Shown here piece by piece: positions 25,932 to 34,651 of a DNA stretch of 64,000 bases. Every line of letters starts with the position of its first letter. The stretch's first letter is position 1. The stretch is from Macrococcoides equi (GTDB taxonomy: Bacteria; Bacillota; Bacilli; Staphylococcales; Staphylococcaceae): NCBI RefSeq assembly GCF_047425865.1, contig NZ_CP179735.1; one strand, written 5' to 3'. The position numbers were made by a program, and so were the translations under genes. A model generated the notes under the pieces. It was not told where the DNA came from. It ran no database searches and was given only the letters and a program-made list of their open reading frames with translations.

Positions 25932-26304
25932 GTTAAAGTTTTTAATGCATTCAAACAGCGTTAATAATGAAATTGAGCAACTGATTACAGATAGTATCAA
26001 GAATGAATTTGATATTAGTGCTAAAGATTTGTTTATTTTAGAGGTACTATTTAACGTGGATGAGATGAATGTAACAGAGATAAAAAGAAAACTACAATTT
26101 ATTAGCATTGCCCTATCAGTTAAGTTGAAGACATTACAAGAAAAAGGACTTATCATTAAAGAGAGAGATATAAGAGACGAACGTATCGTCAAAGTAAGGC
26201 TTTCAGCTGAAGGTCTGGTTACATATGGTAAAGTTAAAGACAAGATAGAAAATGAATTAGATATTGAACCCAAAATGACTAGCTTTATAGAAAGTTATAG
26301 TTAA
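25924..26304 (+). CDS. MarR/SarA-like transcriptional regulator
   Basis: 126 aa, the size of single-domain SarA/MarR proteins. The winged helix is visible in MNVTEIKRKLQFISIALSVKLKTLQEKGLIIKERD, followed by the wing IRDERIVKVRLS, where the DER motif is typical of SarA and MarR relatives. The family controls exoprotein and adhesin genes in staphylococci. It starts 8 bp before the end of the prsA-like gene, so the two are coupled, and control of the neighbouring adhesin is a reasonable guess only. Confidence 0.8.
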   Translation: MDKLKFLMHSNSVNNEIEQLITDSIKNEFDISAKDLFILEVLFNVDEMNVTEIKRKLQFISIALSVKLKTLQEKGLIIKERDIRDERIVKVRLSAEGLVTYGKVKDKIENELDIEPKMTSFIESYS

Positions 26305-26310
26305 ATATAA

Positions 26311-26362
26311 ATAGTATTGTACACATTATTTGAGAAGAGATGTGTATAATACTGTTTTTTTA
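26311..26362 (+). terminator. Intrinsic terminator after the MarR/SarA-like gene
   Basis: ATAGTATTGTACACAT pairs imperfectly with ATGTGTATAATACTGT across a 13-base loop, then a run of seven T. Confidence 0.85.
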
Positions 26363-26446
26363 TTGGTGATATAATTATTTTGACAAGGATATTAGATTTT
26401 TTATTAAGATTTATTTCAATTGATAATAGTTTTGGAGGTTTCAATC

Positions 26447-27121
26447 ATGGTAAAAGCAATTATATTTGATTTAGATGGTACATTACTGGATAGAGAGCAA
26501 TCACTGCGTTTGTTTTTAGATGATCAGTTCGAGCGATTGAGAGAGTACTTTACACAAGTTCAAAAGGACGATTTTATAAATTATTTTATAGAATACGATG
26601 CACATGGTTATGTCAAAAAGGACCGAGTTTACAAAGCTTTAATTGATCAGTTAAACATTCAGTTTGTAGATGAAAAAGATTTACTGATGGATTATGATAT
26701 GAACTATCCGAAGTTTGCTACAGGATTCCCGGATGTGAAAGAAATTATTTCAAGATTGCAGAATAGAGGTTACAAATTAGGGATTATTACGAATGGTAAG
26801 GTTGAACACCAGCGTTATATCATCGATGTATTGGGTATAGAGAAGTATGTTTTAGAAATACTGATTTCAGAAGCTGTGGGTCATCGCAAACCTGACCCTG
26901 AGATTTTCATGATGATGTGTGACAAATTAGGTGTTACGCCGCAAGAATGTTTATTTGTTGGTGATCATCCGATGAATGATATTGAAGCACCGCACAATCT
27001 TGGCATGCAAACAGTATTTAAGGATAATCATTATTTTGAGGCACCGGACAGTAGTGTAATGAATTATCGTATAGAGAATTTATCTGAACTATTCAGTATT
27101 ATAGATGAGGAGACGATATAA
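26447..27121 (+). CDS. HAD-family hydrolase
   Basis: 224 aa from the ATG at 26447, preceded by GGAGG at 26434; an upstream in-frame ATG lacks a ribosome-binding site. HAD motifs: IIFDLDGTLLD (motif I with the nucleophile Asp), LGIITNGK (motif II), HRKPDPEIF (Lys of motif III) and LFVGDHPMNDIEAP (motif IV). Resembles phosphoglycolate phosphatase-like and YjjG-like enzymes. Substrate unknown. Its stop abuts the ATG of the next gene, so the two are co-transcribed. Confidence 0.9.
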   Translation: MVKAIIFDLDGTLLDREQSLRLFLDDQFERLREYFTQVQKDDFINYFIEYDAHGYVKKDRVYKALIDQLNIQFVDEKDLLMDYDMNYPKFATGFPDVKEIISRLQNRGYKLGIITNGKVEHQRYIIDVLGIEKYVLEILISEAVGHRKPDPEIFMMMCDKLGVTPQECLFVGDHPMNDIEAPHNLGMQTVFKDNHYFEAPDSSVMNYRIENLSELFSIIDEETI

Positions 27122-27835
27122 ATGACAAATGTAATCTGGCAGGATGAAACTGTTGCAGGTGGTATTTTTGAAACGGTGACCGTAGAAGGTAATGCAACTG
27201 CAACGTCTAGTATTGAAGCAAATGAACTCGTTGTTGCTGATGAAAGTGTGTTAAAGATAGAAGGACAACTCAATGCTCCCTACTTAAAGGTCAATGGTGA
27301 GTTGGTAATAGACGGTACATTAGAAACTAATGAACTTGTTATATCAGATAAAGGTTATTTAGTCGTGCAAGGTGAAGTCGTACTGACATCAATTGATAAT
27401 CGTGGGACGATTGATTTAAAGAATGGATTAAAGGCAAACGAGATTCATAATAAAGGGACTTTTATCGGAGAAGGCCCGGTGAAGGCAGAAGTATTTAATT
27501 CTAAAGGTTCAATACGTCTTGATGAAGAATTAAATGCACAATCGATTTCAATTTCAGTCGCTGAATCAAGTAATATTCGCTATATTGTGTGTGATGAACT
27601 GACAGTCAAAGCAGAACGCGAAAAGTTAATTTTTAAGGATGAAACGTCACGACTTACTGTACGAGAAATAGATGCAGTAAGTGCCACTGTAGAAAATGTT
27701 GTGAGTGAGTTACTGCGTGCAGATAATGTGACGATTAAAGAAAATTGTTCTATTAAAGTTGTAGAATATGCACAGGATTATCATTATAACGAAGCTTCAG
27801 ATGTATTAGAGTTTGCAAAAATCACAAGGAACTAG
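27122..27835 (+). CDS. Bactofilin-like polymer-forming protein
   Basis: 237 aa built from short repeating beta strands (NATATSSIEANELVVADES, LKIEGQLNAPYLKVNGELVIDGTLETNELVISDKGYLVVQGEV), the right-handed beta-helix pattern of bactofilin or polymer-forming cytoskeletal proteins. No signal peptide, so cytosolic. It begins directly after the HAD gene stop and just before an alpha/beta hydrolase gene, as part of a three-gene cluster. The C-terminal third (about 150-237) loses the regular period. Confidence 0.7.
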   Translation: MTNVIWQDETVAGGIFETVTVEGNATATSSIEANELVVADESVLKIEGQLNAPYLKVNGELVIDGTLETNELVISDKGYLVVQGEVVLTSIDNRGTIDLKNGLKANEIHNKGTFIGEGPVKAEVFNSKGSIRLDEELNAQSISISVAESSNIRYIVCDELTVKAEREKLIFKDETSRLTVREIDAVSATVENVVSELLRADNVTIKENCSIKVVEYAQDYHYNEASDVLEFAKITRN

Positions 27836-27845
27836 AGGGATAGAT

Positions 27846-28622
27846 ATGGAATTAGCATTAACTAATAATGACGTAGCAATACATTATGAATTGATAGGTA
27901 AAGGTTATCCACTTGTAATGTTGCATGAACAGTTTTTAAATACGACGATGTTTGATGCACTTGATACAGATTTTATGAAAGAATTTCAATTGATTAAAAT
28001 TGATTTGCGTGGTCATGGATTTAGCGATAAACCGTTAGATATTAAGATGGATGATTATGTAGAAGATGTACTGACCGTCCTTCATAAGCTATATATTAAA
28101 GAGGCACATTTTATGGGATTTGGATTAGGTGGAGCTGTTGCAGCAACAATCGCTTCGAAATATCCAAAATACGTGAACAAATTAATTCTAATCAGTACAG
28201 GTATTAAAAGTTACTACGAAGCAGAAAGAGAATTTCACCATCGCTATGCAAGTATATTAAGAACAATGTCACGAAAAGAACGTACGAAAGTGCTTGAAGA
28301 TTATATGTATTATGATATTAAGACTGTCAAAAAATATTATAAAAAAATGAAAGATACACAGACAGCGATGACTGAAAAAGAAGAGGATGCAGTGATTATT
28401 TCGACGGTAGATTATAATCCTCAAAAATTAGATGTAATAGAAGTTGAAACACTCGTTATGAATGGTCGTCACGACGAACTTGTGCCGATTGAAGAAGCAG
28501 AAGCACTTGCTGCATTATTACCAGCCAGTAAGTTGTCAATTTACGAAAAAAGTGGACATGGGTTAATATTTGAGCAATATGATGAATTTGTTAAAGAAGT
28601 TAAGGGATTTTTGTTAAAGTAG
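27846..28622 (+). CDS. Alpha/beta-hydrolase-fold protein lacking the serine nucleophile
   Basis: 258 aa from the ATG at 27846 (GAGGG nine bases upstream; an earlier in-frame start at 27813 lies inside the preceding gene). The fold is clear: GYPLVMLHEQFLN, IDLRGHGFSDKP, MNGRHDELVPIEEA (acid) and KSGHGLIFEQ (His). The nucleophile elbow, normally G-x-S-x-G-G, reads GFGLGG here, with Gly in place of Ser. Asp and His are retained. It may be a non-catalytic binding protein or use another chemistry. Confidence 0.85.
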   Translation: MELALTNNDVAIHYELIGKGYPLVMLHEQFLNTTMFDALDTDFMKEFQLIKIDLRGHGFSDKPLDIKMDDYVEDVLTVLHKLYIKEAHFMGFGLGGAVAATIASKYPKYVNKLILISTGIKSYYEAEREFHHRYASILRTMSRKERTKVLEDYMYYDIKTVKKYYKKMKDTQTAMTEKEEDAVIISTVDYNPQKLDVIEVETLVMNGRHDELVPIEEAEALAALLPASKLSIYEKSGHGLIFEQYDEFVKEVKGFLLK

Positions 28623-28692
28623 TTACTTCTAAGTCTTTAGTATGTTAAAATATGTGAGTACTGATAATCTTAAGGAAATTGCTGGAGGAAGC

Positions 28693-29427
28693 ATGAAAAA
28701 GATTGTAACGGTGTGTTTACTCACATTCATACTTACAGGCTGTCATAAAGAGGTCATGCTTGAGCAACAAGCAGGATCAGTTGTACATAATGATCAACCT
28801 ACTAAACACAAGAAAATCGACAAAAAGCAGTCTGAAAATACGCAGCACAAAATTGTTGCAAACAAAGTGAAACATATAAAGGCGGAGATTTCAAAAGAGG
28901 TTGCTGTGAAGTCCACTAATATAAAACCGGTGACGACGAAGAAAGAGTATGTGAATACGGTTAAAGAATATTCTAAAGCGATGGATCAGGTCATTAATAC
29001 GATGCCGCTGAATGCACAGGAAAAAGAAATAGAACAACAACTTAAAACGGTGAAACACATTGTGGTGAAATATGAGTCGAAGACAAGAGCTGCTAAAGAT
29101 ATGCCACAAATAAAAGTAATTGATTCTGAAGTGAAAAAAGCAAATGAAAAATATATAGAATCACTCGGTAAGATTGCTTCAGCCATCAAAGTGTCAGACC
29201 CCGCATTAAGGGAAGCGGGATACACGGATTTTTCAAAAGGGCATACTCATCTTAATCGTGCGTATTATCAAGTGCAGTCTATGGAAGAAGCGCCTGAACA
29301 ATCGACGCCAACGATATCTGAGTCTACAACTGAAGCACCATCGTTAGAAATCGTGGTGTATAAAGCAGGTAGTAGTGAAGAGGTGCCGGTCAAGGAACCC
29401 GCAAATAATACGAATCATTCAAAATAA
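28693..29427 (+). CDS. Hypothetical lipoprotein
   Basis: 244 aa from the ATG at 28693, which has GGAGG five bases upstream; an in-frame ATG at 28642 would put the signal peptide 17 residues inside. Lipobox LTGC (Cys about residue 17). The mature part is Lys-rich, has a helical middle section with coiled-coil character (about 85-175) and a Ser/Thr/Glu-rich C-terminus. No domain recognised. It follows the hydrolase gene on the same strand and ends at a terminator. Confidence 0.75.
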   Translation: MKKIVTVCLLTFILTGCHKEVMLEQQAGSVVHNDQPTKHKKIDKKQSENTQHKIVANKVKHIKAEISKEVAVKSTNIKPVTTKKEYVNTVKEYSKAMDQVINTMPLNAQEKEIEQQLKTVKHIVVKYESKTRAAKDMPQIKVIDSEVKKANEKYIESLGKIASAIKVSDPALREAGYTDFSKGHTHLNRAYYQVQSMEEAPEQSTPTISESTTEAPSLEIVVYKAGSSEEVPVKEPANNTNHSK

Positions 29428-29442
29428 ATATATTGAGCTAAT

Positions 29443-29489
29443 GAACAAACGTTTAAAATCAATTTGATTTTTATAGTTTGTTCTTTTTC
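29443..29489 (+). terminator. Terminator after the lipoprotein gene
   Basis: GAACAAAC and GTTTGTTC form a stem around a 25-base loop, followed by TTTTT. Confidence 0.65.
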
Positions 29490-29565
29490 AGTTGTATTCA
29501 AATAACTTTATTCCGATACACAATTTTGATAAAGTAATGCTAACAAAGGTCTAAAAGGAGTGCCT

Positions 29566-30300
29566 ATGGATAATAATATTTATGATAATCGGTCATTGTT
29601 TGATAAATATAGTGAGATGGAACGTTCAGTAAAGGGATTAGAAGCTGCAGGTGAGTGGGAAACCTTTAAAGCAATGCTTCCTGAGTTGAAAGATGCTGCT
29701 GTCCTTGATCTTGGATGTGGATATGGATGGCACTGCCAATATGCTGTTGAACAAGGTGCAGAGAAAGTTGTTGGTATAGATATTTCCGAAAAGATGCTGG
29801 ACCGTGCACGTACGCAGCCAGATGCAGAGAAAATTACATTTATCAATCAATCGATGGATGAGCTGGATTTTGAACCTCATGAATTTGAAGTAGTTATGAG
29901 TTCATTAGCAATACACTACCTGCCATCATTTAAAGATGTTGTTGAACAAGTAAAAGAAGTATTGACGATAAATGGTACATTTATTTTTAGTGTTGAACAC
30001 CCAGTGTATACAGCAGAAGGTAGTCAGGACTGGATTTATGATGATGCAGGTAACAAATTATTCTGGCCGGTGGATCATTACTATAAAGAAGGCGAACGTG
30101 AAACACAATTTCTAGGCGAAGAAGTAAGAAAGTATCATCGTACACTCTCTCACTATTTAAGTGTATTGATAGATAATGATTTTGTGATAAAAGGCATTGC
30201 TGAACCGGAGCCGAGTGAGAAACTATTAGATGAAATACCTGAAATGAAGGATGAATTAAGAAGACCGATGATGCTTATTATATCAGCACGAAGAAAATAG
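29566..30300 (+). CDS. Class I SAM-dependent methyltransferase
   Basis: 244 aa from the ATG at 29566 (AAGGAG five bases before it; the upstream GTG overlaps this site). AdoMet-binding motif I is VLDLGCGYGWHCQYA (about 48-62), followed by VVGIDISEKMLDRA (acidic motif II loop), SMDELDFEPHEFEVVMSSLAIHYL and GTFIFSVEHP. Similar to ubiE-like or biotin-synthesis-type methyltransferases of small molecules. The acceptor is unknown. Confidence 0.88.
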   Translation: MDNNIYDNRSLFDKYSEMERSVKGLEAAGEWETFKAMLPELKDAAVLDLGCGYGWHCQYAVEQGAEKVVGIDISEKMLDRARTQPDAEKITFINQSMDELDFEPHEFEVVMSSLAIHYLPSFKDVVEQVKEVLTINGTFIFSVEHPVYTAEGSQDWIYDDAGNKLFWPVDHYYKEGERETQFLGEEVRKYHRTLSHYLSVLIDNDFVIKGIAEPEPSEKLLDEIPEMKDELRRPMMLIISARRK

Positions 30301-30330
30301 ACTTGAGGCGATTGCCTTAAGTCTTTTTTT
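30298..30330 (+). terminator. Intrinsic terminator after the methyltransferase gene
   Basis: AGACTTGAGGC and GCCTTAAGTCT around a GATT loop, then seven T. The gene's TAG stop is part of the left arm. Confidence 0.88.
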
Positions 30331-30338
30331 ATGAGTAT

Positions 30339-30500
30339 CCCCAATTTCAAAGCTGCAATTCAATCCGAAATTGGTAGACCCCCAATTTCAAAGTCACAAC
30401 TCAATCCGAAATTGGTAGACCCCCAATTTCAAAGCCACAATTCAATCCGAAATTGGTAGACCTCCAATTTTAAAACCACAACTCACCCCAAATTAATCGC
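30339..30500. repeat. Four 41-bp tandem hairpin repeats
   Basis: Each unit has CCAATTTC and GAAATTGG arms around an 18-base centre containing CACAAYTCAATCC, followed by TAGACC. AATTTC starts at 30343, 30384 and 30425 and its degenerate form at 30466, an exact 41-bp period. The last unit is decayed. No ORF runs through it. Confidence 0.9.
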
Positions 30501-30518
30501 CCCACGTGTCAAACACCC

Positions 30519-30547
30519 AAAAAAAATGACCCTACACGGGTCATTTT
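30519..30547 (-). terminator. Intrinsic terminator of the DUF2316 gene
   Basis: AAAATGACCC and GGGTCATTTT form a stem; on the minus strand it is followed by a long T run (30519-30526). Confidence 0.85.
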
Positions 30548-30551
30548 AAAA

Positions 30552-30851
30552 TTATTGTAAAAACCAGTAATCGGTTTTCATACCTTTAAGATAGCTATAT
30601 TCTTTAGGTGTAAAACCGTTGTTACGCAGTTCATTATTAATGAAATCTCTAAAATCCCATACGAGATGAATAAACTCATTCATAGGCATCGGTGTGACCA
30701 TGTGCGAATTATCCATATCTAAAATTGCAGTAATATCCTGAGGTGTTAAATTAAATTGCTGTGCGATTGTTTCAACAGATAGGGTCGCATCATGTAAATG
30801 AGCGTATAATTCAGTACTGGTAATTTTACGTTCTTCAACTGATAGTGACAT
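30552..30851 (-). CDS. DUF2316 family protein
   Basis: 99 aa from the ATG at 30851; GAAGGA is seven bases upstream, and the in-frame ATG at 30857 overlaps it. SVEERKITSTELYAHLHDATLSVETIAQQFNLTPQDITAILDM has the form of the family's N-terminal HTH-like part, followed by a conserved VWDFRDFINNELRNNG stretch. The function of the family is unknown; a small DNA-binding protein is possible. Confidence 0.75.
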   Translation of the reverse strand: MSLSVEERKITSTELYAHLHDATLSVETIAQQFNLTPQDITAILDMDNSHMVTPMPMNEFIHLVWDFRDFINNELRNNGFTPKEYSYLKGMKTDYWFLQ

Positions 30852-30920
30852 AATCATCCTTCTTTCTATGTGTAGAAGGTAATTATAATCTTTTTAGCGC
30901 AAATTACAAGCTTTTTCGCT

Positions 30921-32006
30921 TTAATGTGATAAATTTTCTACAACTTTTACCTTTGAGTCATAAGTAGTCATTAAATCACTCACAAAATTAAACTGATTTT
31001 GTTTTGTTGCGACATCGAGTGAAGATTGTACAAGCGCTACTGTTTTATAGCCACCAGCATTATAATCTCCTTCATTATAAGTAGGGAGGAATTCACCTGA
31101 AACGACCTCAACGCCATCATCTGTCTTCTTAATATCTAAAGACAGGATACCACCTAGTTTTGTCTGCATCTGGCTTTGCCCACTAAAGAAATTACCTTGG
31201 CTATAGATGATGAAGCTATTATCATCTTGTTTCATCGGTTCAAGAGCATGAGGATGTCCGCCAAGAATAATATCTGCACCATAGTCAGATAAAGCTTGTG
31301 CAACATCTTGCTGCTCTTTATTTTCATGATATTGATACTCCACACCCATATGTAGAGATACGACTACTCCGTCAACTTGTGGTTTCAATGCTTCGATATC
31401 TTTTTTCATTTTTTTAAGATCGATATAGTTCACATCATAATCGGCAGTAGGTACTTGTCCGTTTGTCCCGTATGTATAAGCTAAAAATCCAAGTTTTACA
31501 CCATTTTCTTCAATAATACGAGGTGTATCGTGATCTTTTTGACTCTTGTAAGCACCGACGTATGGCAAGTGCATTTCATCTAAGTGTTTCAGTGAAATAT
31601 GCAATCCTTTCTGACCTTGATCCAGTGCATGGTTATTTGCATTAGATACAATATCAAACCCGGCATTTTTTACGGCTTCTGCTACTTCTGGTGGTAAGTT
31701 AAATGTAGGGTAGTCTCCTAAACCAAGTTCATTTGCAGCAATAGGTGTTTCCAGATTAGCAATCGCAATATCTGCTTCTTCTATCATCGGTTTAATCTCA
31801 GTAAACGCTGGATTAAAGTCATAGCCGTTTGCAGTTTTTGCGTGGGCTGCGACATGTCCATGGACAAGCACGTCTCCAACTGATTTCAGATTCACAACAT
31901 TGTCATCTGTTTCTGGATGGTGTTGCTGAAGAACTGTAGTAGGTAATACAAATTGTGTTGCAGTTAGTACCGATAATGCTAATGCTTTCATTTGATATTT
32001 ATCCAT
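30921..32006 (-). CDS. CapA-family protein (metallophosphoesterase-like)
   Basis: 361 aa. The N-terminal hydrophobic stretch MKALALSVLTATQFVLPTTV acts as a signal peptide or anchor. The catalytic core shows the CapA/PgsA metal motifs: SVGDVLVHG, IANLETPI, SNANNHALDQG, VVSLHMGVEY and GGHPHALEPM, then YSQGNFF. CapA proteins take part in poly-gamma-glutamate capsule or other envelope work, but no capB or capC is nearby, so the substrate is open. It is a single-gene unit with GGGAGA upstream of the ATG. Confidence 0.9.
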   Translation of the reverse strand: MDKYQMKALALSVLTATQFVLPTTVLQQHHPETDDNVVNLKSVGDVLVHGHVAAHAKTANGYDFNPAFTEIKPMIEEADIAIANLETPIAANELGLGDYPTFNLPPEVAEAVKNAGFDIVSNANNHALDQGQKGLHISLKHLDEMHLPYVGAYKSQKDHDTPRIIEENGVKLGFLAYTYGTNGQVPTADYDVNYIDLKKMKKDIEALKPQVDGVVVSLHMGVEYQYHENKEQQDVAQALSDYGADIILGGHPHALEPMKQDDNSFIIYSQGNFFSGQSQMQTKLGGILSLDIKKTDDGVEVVSGEFLPTYNEGDYNAGGYKTVALVQSSLDVATKQNQFNFVSDLMTTYDSKVKVVENLSH

Positions 32007-32082
32007 TATATCTGTCTCCCTAATCTATTAATTTACATTAACTATATTATAACTGAATAAAGATAAAAAACAGTATTTATTT

Positions 32083-32580
32083 TTATAGGGATATATTACC
32101 TTTTGATAAATAGTGAATACGTTGATTCAAAGATCCTCTAAATTTTAGCTGTGGTCGGTATAGATGATGTACAAAAGGACCATCCACAAGGACATCAATT
32201 TTACTTATGATTGAGGCAAGTTCAGGTGTACGCTCTATATATTCTAGCATGTATCCTGACCACATCCAGATGTCTTTAGAATTTTTGAATCTACTTCTAA
32301 ATACATGAATGAGTGGCGTAATGACAGCGAGGTTATCCAGAGGTTCCCCGCCCAGAATGGAGAGGCCGCTAATATAGTCTTTATCAATGAGTGTCATAAT
32401 TTCTTCTATTAAAGATTCATTCACCTGTCTGCCGTGATGAAAGTCCCATATACTTGCATTAAAACACTCAGGACAGTGGAAATGACATCCCGAAACATAG
32501 ACACTTACTCGCATACCACTGCCATCTGTAACCACACAGTTCATCACTTTTGCGATATAACCGTTGCCATCATATGTCAT
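32083..32580 (-). CDS. nrdG: Anaerobic ribonucleoside-triphosphate reductase activating protein
   Basis: 165 aa. A radical SAM enzyme with the cysteine cluster in GCHFHCPECFN (Cys motif CxxxCxxC, about residues 31-38) and the glycine-rich SILGGEPLDN. It generates the glycyl radical in NrdD using AdoMet and a 4Fe-4S cluster. Its ATG overlaps the nrdD stop (ATGA, 32577-32580), so it is coupled and shares the NrdR-box promoter upstream of nrdD. Confidence 0.95.
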   Translation of the reverse strand: MTYDGNGYIAKVMNCVVTDGSGMRVSVYVSGCHFHCPECFNASIWDFHHGRQVNESLIEEIMTLIDKDYISGLSILGGEPLDNLAVITPLIHVFRSRFKNSKDIWMWSGYMLEYIERTPELASIISKIDVLVDGPFVHHLYRPQLKFRGSLNQRIHYLSKGNISL

Positions 32581-34436
32581 AGTAAATCATCTCTTGTGGA
32601 CATATGTTTAACACGGCTACTGATCTCGATTTGACGACCTTTTACCATAGGACGCTTAAGTGGTTGTCCGAGATAACCGCATGTACGTTTGACGACATCC
32701 GTTGTGTCAGGATCACTGTTACCACATTCAGGGCACGTATAACCAGCTGCAGTCGGCCTGAATTCACCAGTATATCCACAGGTATAGCATTGGTCGATTG
32801 GCGTATTCGTACCTAAATAACCAACACGTGAGTACGCATAATCCCATACTGCTTCAAGCGCTTCAGGATTGTGCACCAGACTTGGATATTCGCAGTAATG
32901 AATAAATCCGCCAGTAGAATACTGTGCAAAATCTTTTTCAAAATCTATCTTTTCAAAAGGTGTTACTTTTTTACGGATATCATAATGAAATGAATTTGTA
33001 TAATATCCTTTATCCGTCACATTAGGAATCGCACCGAAACGTTCAAAATCCAATCGACAGAAGCGGTCAGTCAGCGATTCACTCGGTGTCCCGTACACAC
33101 TAAACTGAATATCGTGTAGCTCAGTTAACGCATCAGCAAAATGTTTAATCGTCTTTAAAATATTAAGTACAAATTCATAAGCTTCGTTATTCTTTTCCCA
33201 ATCTGGACCGAATAGCAATGCACCCACTTCGTACAAGCCGATATACCCGATACTAATAGTTCCGCGGCGATTCAAAAATAATTTAGAGATATCATCGTTA
33301 ACATTCAGACGTTTTCCGAAGGCGCCGTATTGATATAAGATAGGCGCATTTTGTGGGGTTGCATCTTTTAGTCGCTTAATTCTAAATAAACAAGCATCAC
33401 GCACAATTTCTAATCGATGTTTCAGTTCAGTCATAAAGTTTTCCGCTCTTGGATGCATTATAGCGATACGAGGAAGATTGAGTGTGACAACACCAAGATT
33501 AAAGCGTCCGTTATTGATAAACTCCCCATTTTCTTCGTAGGCACTTAAGAAACTTCTGCAGCCCATGGGTGCCTTAAAATCTCCAATCATATTCGTTAAA
33601 GCCTGATAGTTAAGAATATCAGGATACATCCGTTTAGTGGCACATTCTAATGCCAGTTGTTTTACATCATAGTTAGGGTCTGTTGCCTTTAAGTTGATAC
33701 CATCTTTTAAGCTGAATACGAGTTTTGGAAAAATGGCAGTCGCACCTTGTGTACCCAACCCTTGAATACGTGTATTTAAGATTGCGCGTTGAATCATCAC
33801 GCTAAAGTCATCCGTACCCAGCCCGAAACCGAAAGTGACAAATGGTGTTTGTCCATTACTGGTATAAAGTGTGTTAATTTCATATTCAAGTGACTGGATA
33901 GCATCATTAATGTCTTTAGCTGTCATTTGATGAACATAGGTATCGCGTTCTGTTTCTGCGATAAACTGCTGAGCTACTTTGCGGTGTTTCATGGCATTTA
34001 GTTCAGCGTAAGGACTGAGTACTTCATCAATTCTGTCTACTGAGCAACCACCATACTGGCTACTAGCGACACTAGCAATAATTTGTGCGATTTGAGCAGC
34101 AGCGGTCTGGATAGACTTCGGCGTAGCGACTGTCGCATTACCAATTTTGAATCCAGATTTTAGCATGCCGGGAATATCGATTAAGCAGCAATTTGTCATC
34201 GGCATATATGGATGATAATCGAGGTCATGAAAATGTATATCACCGTTTTCATGGGCAAGACGTACATGCTCAGGCAACATGTCAAGACCAATGGATTTAG
34301 CGACTGTCCCTGCAGTGAGGTCTCGCAGTGTATTAAAGACATCGGCATCTTTATTCGCATTCTCATGAATAATTTCTGGAGATTTATTGATTAATCGATT
34401 TAAGCTTTCCTGTAGATTATTTGTTTGAGTTGTCAT
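32577..34436 (-). CDS. nrdD: Anaerobic ribonucleoside-triphosphate reductase
   Basis: 619 aa from the ATG at 34436 (GGTGG five bases upstream; a GTG at 34445 is the alternative). Class III enzyme that makes dNTPs without oxygen. Visible are the N-terminal part with SLNRLINKSPEIIHENANKD, HDLDYHPYMPMTNCCL, the C-terminal zinc site CYTCGYTGEF...CPECGN and the glycyl-radical loop RTCGYLGQPLKRP near the end. The expected partner NrdG follows. Two NrdR boxes lie directly upstream. Confidence 0.96.
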   Translation of the reverse strand: MTTQTNNLQESLNRLINKSPEIIHENANKDADVFNTLRDLTAGTVAKSIGLDMLPEHVRLAHENGDIHFHDLDYHPYMPMTNCCLIDIPGMLKSGFKIGNATVATPKSIQTAAAQIAQIIASVASSQYGGCSVDRIDEVLSPYAELNAMKHRKVAQQFIAETERDTYVHQMTAKDINDAIQSLEYEINTLYTSNGQTPFVTFGFGLGTDDFSVMIQRAILNTRIQGLGTQGATAIFPKLVFSLKDGINLKATDPNYDVKQLALECATKRMYPDILNYQALTNMIGDFKAPMGCRSFLSAYEENGEFINNGRFNLGVVTLNLPRIAIMHPRAENFMTELKHRLEIVRDACLFRIKRLKDATPQNAPILYQYGAFGKRLNVNDDISKLFLNRRGTISIGYIGLYEVGALLFGPDWEKNNEAYEFVLNILKTIKHFADALTELHDIQFSVYGTPSESLTDRFCRLDFERFGAIPNVTDKGYYTNSFHYDIRKKVTPFEKIDFEKDFAQYSTGGFIHYCEYPSLVHNPEALEAVWDYAYSRVGYLGTNTPIDQCYTCGYTGEFRPTAAGYTCPECGNSDPDTTDVVKRTCGYLGQPLKRPMVKGRQIEISSRVKHMSTRDDLL

Positions 34437-34447
34437 ATTTACCACCT

Positions 34448-34491
34448 ACTATATATAGTGTTCACATTAACATATTAATACTATATATAGT
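34448..34491 (-). promoter_or_regulatory. Two NrdR boxes upstream of nrdDG
   Basis: The palindrome ACTATATATAGT occurs at 34448-34459 and again at 34480-34491, 32 bp apart (three helical turns). This matches the NrdR box pattern and the double-box arrangement used by the repressor NrdR before ribonucleotide reductase genes. The first box lies only 12 bp from the ATG, over the expected transcription start or leader. Confidence 0.88.
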
Positions 34492-34595
34492 ATTTGTCTT
34501 AACATCGGTCATCTGTTTGAAAAGATGTCATATTTCAGACGAGTATATGAGGGCCTAAGCGAAGAAGGTGTGAGAAAATGCACAAAGTATAAATA

Positions 34596-34636
34596 AAATA
34601 CCGTACAAAACGAGATTCAATCGTTTTGTACGGTTA
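34596..34636 (-). terminator. Intrinsic terminator of the hydroxyacyl-CoA dehydrogenase gene
   Basis: CCGTACAAAACGA and TCGTTTTGTACGG form a perfect 13-bp stem with a 7-base loop. On the minus strand it is followed by TATTTTATTT. Confidence 0.85.
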
Positions 34637-34651
34637 GGTTTAACGACTCAG

